Shown one piece after another: positions 1 through 7,800 of a stretch of 12,644 nucleotides of DNA. How positions within the stretch are numbered: the first letter of the stretch is position 1; each line of letters starts with the position of its first letter. Made by a program: the position numbers and the translations under genes. The DNA lies in NCBI GenBank assembly GCA_900155495.1, contig FTLJ01001237.1, forward strand, positions 1 through 12,644. Reading direction: 5' to 3'. Under the pieces are notes generated by a model. The model was given only the letters and a program-made list of their open reading frames with translations, searched no databases and was not told the origin of the DNA. The stretch comes from Porogramme epimiltina. Taxonomy: Eukaryota; Basidiomycota; Agaricomycetes; Polyporales; Polyporaceae.

Positions 1-42
<42 letters not shown>

Positions 43-69
43 AGGGGGGGGGGGGGGGGGGGGCGGGGG
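1..69. repeat. Near-pure poly(G) tract
   Basis: The first 69 bases are G except for AA at 42-43 and C at 64. Such a long G homopolymer is rare in genomic DNA and could form G-quadruplexes. It lies at the very edge of the window, so a contig-end or sequencing artefact (for example dark-cycle G calls) is as likely as a true genomic tract. No gene or mobile element can be linked to it. Confidence 0.9.
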
Positions 70-630
70 TCCTCGGATAGATAGGCTATAAGTACGGTTG
101 AGTCAAGAACGCCTCCGCAGGAGGCGGTGATCCGTGAAATTGGAAGGCCACACAAAACCGGGGAGGTACAAGAGAATGGTCGACGCCAGCGTGTTGCGGG
201 TGCTTCTCGACAACTGGCAGCGCAAGACCTTACTCATATTAGCCGCATGATCTTATCTGATAACCTTCACGCAGATTTCCAATTTCCGCCTCGGCCGGAC
301 CGCTCTCGGCCCCGACCACTGCCCCTCACACGGCAAGTCCCTCTCTATAAAGCACGACTCCCTAGACTCATCCAATGAGCTCTTAGTGGGATCCAGAGGT
401 GAAGAGGCGCAAGAGTCACAAGGGCGGCGCTCAAAGCAGATATGGGATATCATTTGTACGAGGCACTGCTGACGGTCATGACGTGCAGCGGTATACGACA
501 TATGATGTGGCCAGATCCAGGTATCACGCAACAGGGAAGAATGTGACAGGAAGGCATCTATATATGTGCCCGGGATTACCACGGAGCATCGCCCATCCCT
601 AGAGTGCACCGGCGACGTGTTGCGACCCTA
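70..630. other. Gene-free stretch left of the MITE
   Basis: About 560 bp of mixed composition. The open frames on either strand are short (83 and 67 codons on plus, 118 on minus), share no recognisable motif, and show no intron-exon pattern that joins into a longer product. The only structure I can point to is a short perfect hairpin at 110-126. I see no tRNA or rRNA signature. Confidence 0.6.
110..126. repeat. Short perfect inverted repeat (hairpin)
   Basis: CGCCTCC at 110-116 is followed by the 3-nt loop GCA and its exact complement GGAGGCG at 120-126, giving a 7-bp GC-rich stem. No following T-run and no neighbouring gene give it a role. Confidence 0.6.
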
Positions 631-712
631 CAGCCGTTTGCATAAGAAACTGGAATGACGCGATTTTGAAACCCGTGCCAATAAAGCCTAAAATAGTAAG
701 TGCGGTGTGACC
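631..712 (+). repeat. Left terminal inverted repeat of the MITE
   Basis: The first 36 bases match the reverse complement of the right end with one mismatch (G657). After a 13-base variable stretch, a second block (680-712, starting AATAAAGCC) matches the other end at 28 of 33 positions. The block carries AATAAA reading inward, a possible polyadenylation signal present in both repeats. Confidence 0.85.
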
Positions 713-1441
713 AGATGTGACGTCCAGGCAGTAACAGATGAGCGGCTGTGTGCACCACAGCCCTTCCGTTGGCTATGGCTTCGTGCGACCTCTTCTCGAC
801 CGACGATTGCATTAAAAATCATGGTGTGGTGTTTTATTCGCGATAAATTGGTGTTTTATATTAGCAAACATGCTGAATAGAGCGCATGTGTGGTCTATAG
901 AATCGAGTGTTGAACATCTGGCGAGTTGCCCTGGCTAGGCCCTCTTCAACATCCACGGCCACTGTACAGTATTTGCGGGGAGAGGTTCTCGCGACTGTCT
1001 CAGTGGTTGTCGAAAAAAACTATATCATCTTCTAAGAACTGAACTGATGGACAATCCAAGGGCATTCACCTTACCACAAGGCCGGGAGTCATTCCCTGAG
1101 CAACTACTATCGGATCGATTGGCCCTTCACAAGAAACTCTTCGCACAACGGTCTGTCGGACGAAGGTCTAGCAGGTCACGGAAAATTCACGTCGCGCAGG
1201 GGCGAGGGGAGCGATTGACGCCACGGCTCGCACTCCCGAACCGTCGTGCCATGAAAATGGGTGATTCCCGTCGAGTCCGCTGTGCATGATTTATTTCGTG
1301 GAGGCCTATCGATCTCATAATGGCTGTAAACACTCTGTGTCCTGGTATCAAGCATTGTGTATGCCACTAGGCTACCGTACATCCTGAGGCACATGCACTT
1401 GCAAGCTCCGTCGCAGGCCCTGGGCCGTGGTGTGACGGCTG

Positions 1442-1533
1442 GGTGACACAGCAATTACTACTTTTGGCTTTATTTGTTCGGGACAAACACATTTTTGAAA
1501 TCGCGTGATTCCAGTTTCTTATGCAAACGGCTG
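1442..1533 (-). repeat. Right terminal inverted repeat of the MITE
   Basis: Read on the minus strand from 1533 inward, it repeats the left end: 36 bases with one mismatch (1498-1533), then a longer variable stretch (23 bases), then the 33-base block at 1442-1474 with five mismatches. The length difference in the variable stretch and the substitutions show that the two ends have diverged, so the insertion is not very recent. Confidence 0.85.
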
Positions 1534-1536
1534 TAG

Positions 1537-1958
1537 TGGCGAGGGGTGAGAAGGCCAACAAGGACGAGAAAGAGGGGGCGAGGAGCAGAGTCAGCAGGAC
1601 AAAAAAGCGCGCTGTGAGGTAAATGCAGGATCGCTAGTATACACTTTGGCTATGAAGGTTTCCTTTTCGTACGTATACAGCTAAATAAGGAGAACGCGAA
1701 CTATAACGTAGGGGTGTTGTGTTCACACAGCGGGTGGCCGCGTGGGATAAAAACGGAAAGTGGGGTGTCCAGAGGAGAGCGGAGACGATGTAGAATGGGG
1801 CGAGGACAGAGTTCGAAACCGGGATACGTCTACCTGCAGGCTTGCACGATGGTGGCCTCTTCTGCGGCCGCAGCGCTCAAACGTCGTGGAGTATGTGAGC
1901 GCCGCGCAGCCACCCGCGAGGACGGCCAGATGCCAGGGAGCAGAGGAGAGGCGCGCTT
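1537..1958. other. Non-coding 3' flank of the CCCH gene
   Basis: This stretch runs from the right edge of the MITE to the downstream end of the zinc-finger gene. It becomes sharply GC-rich from about 1850 leftward of the gene. Open frames on both strands (the longest plus-strand one starts at 1714 and runs into the gene) are composition artefacts with no domain. A 12-bp perfect palindrome containing a GCGGCCGC core lies at 1862-1873. I see no convincing polyadenylation signal for the gene, which is common for fungal genes. Confidence 0.5.
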
Positions 1959-1982
1959 TCAGGGCATCTCCGCGGCGAAGAG

Positions 1983-2074
1983 CTGTGTGAGCGAACGCGC
2001 CCGTGGTCAGCGAAGAACGTGGCACACCCCCGCCGCCGCGCGCCGCCTCAATAAAACGCGGTCAAGGTACGCAC
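1983..2074 (-). other. Candidate fifth intron near the stop codon (92 nt)
   Basis: Within the last exon a GTGCGT donor at 2074, a CTGAC branch site near 2006 and a CACACAG acceptor ending at 1983 form a full intron pattern at phase 0. Using it would replace the last eight residues (VRTLTAFY, stop at 2048) with LFAAEMP from a short exon 1982-1959. Both endings are open. The splice signals favour the intron, but nothing in the sequence decides it. Confidence 0.45.
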
Positions 2075-4102
2075 CCTGGCCACCCCGCTGGGCGCGTCCG
2101 GCTGCAGCGGCGTCGGCGGCGTCGACACGGGGCGCACGACCGCCCGCGCGGCCGCCGCGAGCATCCCCGCGCTCGCGCTCGTACTCCCAAACTCTCCCGA
2201 GGGTGCGTCGTACGAGAACGTGGCCTGTTGCTGCTCGCGGTCCGTAAGCGTGCCCCCGTCGACGACGCGGTGCGGCGAGTATGCGTATGGGTACGCGTAG
2301 GGCACCGATGGTGGGATGGGGGCGATCGTAAGGGCGGGCCGCGCGGCGCCGCGCGCGTGCGCGAATGCCCCCTTTCCAAAGTAGTCGTACTCGCCACCAG
2401 GCACGGGGACGTGGCCAGTTGGCGACATTGCGGGTCCGGCAGGGAGGGCGAAGGGGAGCGGGGGCGACATCGCGGGCGCACCCCCTCCGGGGCCGGGGTG
2501 CGGGTACATGACCGGGTACGCGAAGACGACTGGGGAGACGAGCGGCGAGAGGGGGCTGTAGAGCGGCGGCGGCTCCGCGTACGGCACCGCGTACTCTTCT
2601 TCGTCTGTGGGGGGAGGGGGATTAACGTCAGAGAAGCTCCCGCGACACAATAAGACCGCGTGGACCCCGCGCGCGGGGCAGGGTGCAGAACGAGGTTGGG
2701 GGACGTACAGGTATCCGGGTGCGCAAATCTACAGTCCACGCCGTCCGTGCAGTGGCCGGCCATGAACGCCTCGCACAGCTCGCGCCGGCCACTCATCATC
2801 ACGCCTCCGCCGACGACGCGCCAGGTGACAGGGTAGAAGTTGCTGCTCTTCTTCGCGTCCTCCGCGTCCCCGTTCTCGCCCGCGTGGGCCTCGGACATCG
2901 TCGCGGTGCGTGGCGAGAGCTCGCTCTGGACGCTCGACTCGGGTCCGCTCTCAACCTCTATCTCCTGCTCGCCGTCTTCGCAGAGGGAGAGCGAAAGTGA
3001 GCCCGCGGGAGCGGGGAGCCCGCTTCCTGCGGCGCGAGCCCTCCTTCCGCCGTTGTTCGAAACACCTTCGTCTGGGCTCTCATGAATACTGTACGTAAAA
3101 AATCGTCAGCACAAGCCAGACCGCGTTCTCTCGCCTCCATCACGTGCGCCCCTGAGCATGCAGGGCCAACGCGAGACAGAAAGAACAAGAGAGAACAAGA
3201 CGCGCCCGCAGCAGCAGAAACAGACACTCACAAGTTGCACCGGTCGCCCTTGATGCACCCCGCCGGCTCCCTGTAGAACCTGCACGGCTTCGCTGCATTC
3301 CCCAAGAACAAACGTTAAGCGCCCCGAAACCCTGAACATCGAGAAATGGAGCCCACTCACTCTTGAAGAACTGGTTTCGGTGGCGCAGCGCAGGCAGCGC
3401 GCCCGACTCAGCCCTGTTAGGCTCACCCTGCGCGGGCGGCGGTGGCGGAGGGTGGACGATGTGGGCCGCCCACGCGGGCGCCCACGTCCCGTACGGCACT
3501 GGGATGGGACCCTCCCCCCGCTCGGGCAGGGCAAAGACTGTGCTCGCGGGTGTCGCGGGCGGGGGCGGTGGGCATCCTCCCGCAGCCGCGGTCTCAGGTG
3601 AGAAGGGGGCCGCGCCGTGCCCGTCGATGGTCATCCGCCACTGCTCGACGGTGAGCGGCTCGGGCTTGGGGGCGTGGCGCGGAGAAGCGCGCTTCGGGCC
3701 CGAGTGGGCGCCGTAGCCGTTGCGGCGCGGGCGAGAATCTACGGAGGAAGGGCGGGGCGGGAGGGTGGGAGTGGTGGACAAGGAAGAGGCGGAGGCCGTG
3801 GGGAGGAGTGGAGGCATCGCGGAGGAGGTCGAGGTGTATTGGGTTTCTGGGTATGTTGTCGGTGGGATGTGGAGGTACGAGCAGTGTTCGCCGTAGCGGC
3901 AGGTGCCTAGCGGGAAGTTTCGGCAGAGTTTTGCTGGAGGGGGAGGGAGGGGAGGGGAGGGTGGTCAGCTAGAGAGGAGGGTGAGGAGGGGGGAAAGAGG
4001 CGTACTGCGATACCGCGTATTCCTAGTACGCAGTGTTCCGGCAGATGGAGAGTGAGGCTCGTCTGCGGGGGCGACCATGCCCATGTGTGCGCGCGCGTGC
4101 AT
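2048..4102 (-). CDS. CCCH-type (C3H1) zinc finger protein, three fingers, five exons
   Basis: Assembled as complement(4102-4006, 3933-3361, 3292-3232, 3088-2709, 2604-2048), which keeps one open frame of about 555 residues. Three CCCH fingers are visible: residues 36-54 (C-x7-C-x5-C-x3-H, preceded by YRTKLC), 227-246 (C-x8-C-x5-C-x3-H, completed only by the exon 3/4 splice) and 349-367 (C-x7-C-x5-C-x3-H). A Pro-rich linker of about 170 residues separates fingers 1 and 2, and about 100 acidic, Ser-rich residues separate 2 and 3. The C-terminal 185 residues are rich in Pro, Tyr and Ala. Proteins with such fingers usually bind RNA and act in mRNA decay or processing; that role here is inferred from the family. 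Three in-frame ATGs (4102, 4084, 4078) compete as start; I give the first, and 4078 would remove eight residues. A possible sixth exon would change the last residues (see intron 2074-1983). No paralogue name can be assigned. Confidence 0.85.
2605..2708 (-). other. Intron 4 of the CCCH gene (104 nt)
   Basis: The donor is GTACGT, a CTGACGTTAA branch region follows, and the acceptor CCCCACAG comes after a C-rich tract. It is phase 1. Splicing continues finger 3 (ending FAHPDT) into the YEEEYAVPYAEP segment of the long last exon. Reading through would shift to an Arg/Ser-rich frame that looks non-coding. Confidence 0.85.
3089..3231 (-). other. Intron 3 of the CCCH gene (143 nt)
   Basis: The donor is GTGAGT, the branch site GCTGACG and the acceptor TACAG. 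It is phase 2 and the longest intron of the gene. It splits finger 2 between its third Cys and its His: exon 3 ends after CN plus TT, and exon 4 supplies T ATT CAT, giving CNFIH. Restoring the exact CX3H spacing is strong support for the call. Confidence 0.88.
3293..3360 (-). other. Intron 2 of the CCCH gene (68 nt)
   Basis: The donor GTGAGT is a full consensus match, a CTTAAC branch site follows, and the acceptor is TGCAG. It is phase 1. Removing it joins FFK to TKPCRFYREPAGC at the start of finger 2. Confidence 0.85.
3934..4005 (-). other. Intron 1 of the CCCH gene (72 nt)
   Basis: The donor is GTACGC and the acceptor CTCCAG, with a CTGAC branch site and a long pyrimidine tract before the acceptor. 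It is phase 1. Splicing joins the N-terminal residues RNTRYR to TKLC, which gives the usual lead-in (basic-Tyr-x-Thr-x-Leu-Cys) of a CCCH finger. An alternative donor GTACTA at 4029 also keeps the frame but fits consensus less well. Confidence 0.75.
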
Positions 4103-4544
4103 TTGTACCAAACCGCGCGCAAAAAGGGAACAAACACAGAAAGTGGCGGGGGCGCGGACAGGAGATCGGGGTATGCAGAAGAAGACGGGGCGCTCTGGTA
4201 GGGGGGGAGGGAATATGAGACAGGCCTGTGCGTGATGTCGGCTCGCGGGGGACGGGAGGGTGTCACGGCGGGCGAGCGGGAGGGACGGAGGGGAGGCGCG
4301 AAACAAAAACGACAAGATTGCTCCCGGCTGGGACACGCAGATATAAGTACTTGCGCACGCCGATCGACAAGACGCGTGCAGGGGGGGAGGGCGAGGGATG
4401 GGGACGCGCTGTGTGCTCACCTGAGCCGCTGTGCGAGGGGCGGATTTATTGTTGTGTGTGCCACTGCCACCGAGGCTGCTTGAAGGTCCGCGGCGGGTGG
4501 GCCTCGCGCGCGGGTCAGCGTTCCGCGCCTTTTGGAAGTGAGAT

Positions 4545-4547
<3 letters not shown>
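4103..4547 (-). promoter_or_regulatory. 5' flank and likely promoter of the CCCH gene
   Basis: This is the 445 bp between the gene's first ATG and the LINE's poly(A) junction. The sense strand is pyrimidine-rich, as many fungal promoters are. A TATAT at 4341-4346 and a CAAT at about 4316-4320 are visible on the sense strand; both are weak evidence. A GTGAGC donor-like site near 4420 could mark a 5' UTR intron, but no exon is provable. The LINE has displaced whatever lay further upstream. Confidence 0.4.

Positions 4548-4578
<31 letters not shown>
4548..4578 (-). other. Poly(A) tail of the LINE (31 A on the minus strand)
   Basis: An uninterrupted run of 31 T on the plus strand marks the element's 3' end, as expected for target-primed reverse transcription of a polyadenylated RNA. 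The lack of interruptions points to recent insertion, although homopolymer length can be mis-assembled. Confidence 0.85.
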
Positions 4579-4579
<1 letters not shown>

Positions 4580-4825
4580 GTGGGGCGCATGTGCCGCGAG
4601 TCTATGTCGGCCCCAAAGGGCATATAACGTAGAACAAGGGCGCGCTAGGTAGTACTCAGCCTGTAGTATGCCGAGGAAAATAAGATTTTGGGGTTGCCCC
4701 CTCCACCTCATTCTACTACCGTTCGAAAAGAAATTACCAGCGAGGAAATGCATTTACGCACTGGGTGTGGGACTCCGCGAAGAGCAGAAATCCCACAGGG
4801 CCCGACCAGTTAAGGTCGGACCCCA
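4579..4825 (-). other. 3' UTR of the LINE
   Basis: About 247 nt between the ORF2 stop (TGA at 4828-4826) and the poly(A). It begins with a strong stem-loop (4798-4823) and contains a small hairpin with a GCAA loop (4690-4701). No clear AATAAA stands before the tail. LINE reverse transcriptases often recognise 3' UTR structures, so these are candidates for that role. Confidence 0.7.
4798..4823 (-). other. Stem-loop right after the ORF2 stop codon
   Basis: In the sense RNA, GGGTCCGACC pairs with GGTCGGGCCC over ten base pairs (one G-U) around the 6-nt loop TTAACT. The stem starts two bases after the TGA. Confidence 0.7.
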
Positions 4826-7800
4826 TCATTCTGCTCCCGCAATACCCACTAAAACCCCGCAATCCGTTACCCAGTCCTTGGGTAGGGCGCTGCCGTCTTT
4901 TATCAAAAGCCGCCAGATTTTGTCCACCCTGTTTATCAGTTTTTTCCGCGATTTGCCTGTCGTGAGCGTAGCTACCTCGCGTTCTAGCTTCAATTTATTT
5001 TTTAGGGTGGCGAACCACCTCTTGCTCACTTGGGCGTCGGTGAAATTCGCGCCCTGTCTGTGAATTACTCTGTCACATCTGAGTTTCCAGATAAGGTGTG
5101 CCGCCTCGGTCCATAACATTGCCCAACGCTTTTCCGCGTTAGCACGCCTTTCCCCTTCTGGCGTTTTTAGTACCACGCACGGAGCCCCCAGAATATTCCC
5201 CCAGCTGGGGTCCTTTTCGGGGAGGTTGGATTTACGTAGAGCATCTCGTAGGAGGTCCCATACCTTTTGTCGTCCCGGCGCGCCGCATACGAATAGTATA
5301 TGTTCCATAGATTCGTCCTGCCCGCAGTGTCCGCATGTCGCCCTGTCACGCAGTTCGTCTGGCATGGAAGGACGCCTCCAGTGGTTTCCTATCATGTAGG
5401 AGTCGTGTGCTGTCCGCCACAGCCACTGTCTCGTAATCTTAGGGATGTCTTTCCGCCATATCCCTTTCCAGATACTTTCGGGCGTTACTTGTACCCCGTG
5501 ATCGCTCTCTATGTCGTCTATGGTTTGCTGTATTCTCGCAGCGGTCCTCGTTCGCGGTTCTAATTTTTTATTTTGGGCCCTCCTGATGATCGCATATGCG
5601 TTCTTCTGCGTGAGCGTTCTTAGCCGCGCTCCTGTCACCTTCCAGGTATCCTGTACTCTGAGGTCGACGTTGTCTTGGGTAGGTTTTTTCGCCCCTTCCC
5701 CAGCCAGTTTATCTGCTGCTTCGTTCTCTGGTACCCCCCGATGCCCTTTCACCCATTTGAAAGCGGTGTGGGCTTTACGTTGTCGCATTGTAGATACCAT
5801 TGCCTTTTCTAGGTCAGGGTTCTTAGCATTTATATACCCCTCGTCCTCGTTCCTTCGCATACTGCCTGTCATGGCCTGTATAACTGTCTTGGAGTCCGTT
5901 ATGTGTAGTAAATCATGCTTTTTATTTGCTAGCTGGTTCGCAATCAACGTCGCCACCATTTCGCCCGTTTGGTTGGTTTGCGGGATTAAGTCTGGTAGCT
6001 TAATTGCCGCGTTCTGTTCATTTCCGGCTGGGAAGAATACACCTGCCCCCGCCTTGGCGTTCGCAAAACCGTTGTCAATACACGATCCATCCGTTGCCAC
6101 AACTACTCGTGGATCGCATCTTTCATGTCCCACATCTAGTATAACCTGTGGGGGGCGCACTCCTTCTGTGAATATCCGGAAAGTTTCTCCAATGTCGCCA
6201 TGTGTAGTGATCGTCTGGTCAAACACAGCCGACGTCTCCGTATCCTGGAAGGCCTGCTTCGCGTCAGCGTTTCTTCCCTCTTCCCAATCCTCCGGGTGGT
6301 TTTTTCTGGGGTCCCATTTGGGGGGAAGTGTGTTCAAGAAGGCTGCCGCTCGAACATAGCATGCGTGTGGGTTGGTACATTTTATTCTAGTTCGTGCGTC
6401 CGTGCAGGGACCACATGGGCACAGCACGTACGCCATGTGGTTCGGATGCGACCTGTGAGCTGCTAGTTGCTCGAAATCTCCCACTGTCCGCGCGCAGTGC
6501 TTTTCTCTAATGCACCTAGTTGCCCCCGAGGACCCCATGAGTCGTCTAAGGGGGGTTTGTGTAGCCATGATGTGGTCCCACATCGGCATATTCCGCATTA
6601 TTTCCCTTGATGGTGCCAGGACCTCCAGCCTAAGGCCGTTGTCCTTACCTGTTTTCCACAGCTCAATTAGGACGTTTGGGAGTTTTGATCTCGCAGGGTC
6701 CCAGTGTTGTAGGAATGGGGACACTCGGTCGGCCTGGTTTATGGGGGATGATTTACTTCTCGACGCCCTTCTGTAGAGATCGTCTGCTAGGAAGGCCCAC
6801 CACGGCCGCGCGTGTCCAAAGTCCAGGTACGCTTTGAGCCACATTATATTCAACGCCTCATTCCTAGCGCTTAGGTCCAGTATGCCGAGGCCACCCATCT
6901 CCCTTGGGGCTCTCACTTGGCTCATGCTCACCGGCGGTGAGTACTTGTCATCCCATAGGTAGTTTCGCGTCATTTTCTCCAATCGCTTTAGAATTACGTC
7001 CGGCATTCTTTGTACGTCCGTGAGGAATTGCGTCATTCCTCCTATGAACATCTGTATCACATGACGCTTTCCGTCTAGAGTGGGTTTGGGGTGCTTCCAC
7101 TTTTCCAGCGTGACGTTAATTTTGTTTACTGCCGTGGCCCATATAGCCAGCTCGTCAATGTTATTTCCGATCCAGGCTCCGAGAACCCGTACTGCATTCC
7201 CGTCCGCTGCCATCCTGACCCCAGTGGGGAAGTTCTTCCACGCCCCAGTTTGGGCATACTCCGTTGACGCTCTCTCCCTGTACTCTTCAGTTCCGAAGGG
7301 GACGAGTTCGGTTTTATTGAGGTTGAAGCGTGCTTTCGCCGCTCCACACCAGGTATCCAGTATTCCTTGCAGGGTCGCGAAATCGTCGTTTTCACTTAGG
7401 TACACTGACGTATCATCCGCAAACAGCGTTACCTTAAGGTTTTCTCCTTCCACTCCAGGGACTCTGATACCCTGCAACGGGGAGTCCCTGATCATTGCGG
7501 ACAGCGGTTCGATTGCTAAATCAAATAGAAGGCAGGACAGCGGGTCTCCCTGTCGCACACCTCTCGTCACTTTGTACTGTGAGCTTAGTACTCCATTTAT
7601 GAGGACTGCAGTGTGAGCGTTGTCGTACAGCGACTTTACAATGTCTATGAAGCTTTCCGGGACATTGAATTTACGCAACACACGCCATAGGTAATCGTGT
7701 GCAATCTTATCATAGGCTTTTTCCTGGTCTAAAGCCACCAGCATTCCGTTTACCTCGGTAGCTTCGGCCCAGTGCATCATCATTCGTGCAAGCTGGGTGT

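Larger units (their letters stand above)
631..1533. mobile_element. Non-autonomous TIR DNA transposon (MITE-like, Tc1/mariner-type ends)
   Basis: The two ends are long inverted repeats beginning CAGCCGTTTGCATAAGAAAC, and each is flanked by TA (629-630 and 1534-1535). A TA target duplication plus ends starting CAG is the usual arrangement of Tc1/mariner-pogo elements, so I assign it there tentatively. The 903-bp body has only short open frames (80 codons plus strand, up to 92 minus) without a DDE transposase motif, so it would need a transposase in trans. A looser alternative puts the border at 628/1536 with a decayed 8-bp duplication (TTGCGACC versus TGGCGAGG, 5 of 8 matching), which would suggest a hAT-like element. 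The body is more AT-rich than the neighbouring gene. Confidence 0.7.

Noticed and set aside
828..859. Direct repeat GGTGTTTTAT (828-837 and 850-859)
   Set aside because: Only two 10-bp AT-rich copies 22 bp apart inside the MITE; too little to call a functional repeat or array.
1808..1830. T-loop-like GTTCGAAACC suggesting a tRNA
   Set aside because: No matching acceptor stem, anticodon arm or D-arm could be found around it.
1714..2653. Long plus-strand open frames (177 and 216 codons) across the GC-rich region
   Set aside because: They lie antisense to the last exon and 3' flank of the CCCH gene, are Arg/Ala/Pro-rich without domains, and arise from GC-biased third positions.
2062..2898. Single 278-codon minus-strand frame as a separate gene
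   Set aside because: Its first part is the true exon 4 with finger 3, but past 2708 it reads through intron 4 and then in the wrong frame into an Arg/Ser/Thr-rich product.
3965..4753. 262-codon minus-strand frame containing a poly-Lys run
   Set aside because: The Lys run is the translated LINE A-tail; the frame joins the LINE 3' UTR to the host promoter by chance. Only its last part is exon 1 of the CCCH gene.
5511..6359. 282-codon plus-strand frame, and other plus-strand frames inside 4826-10288
   Set aside because: They are shadows antisense to ORF2, whose frame shows conserved catalytic motifs throughout.
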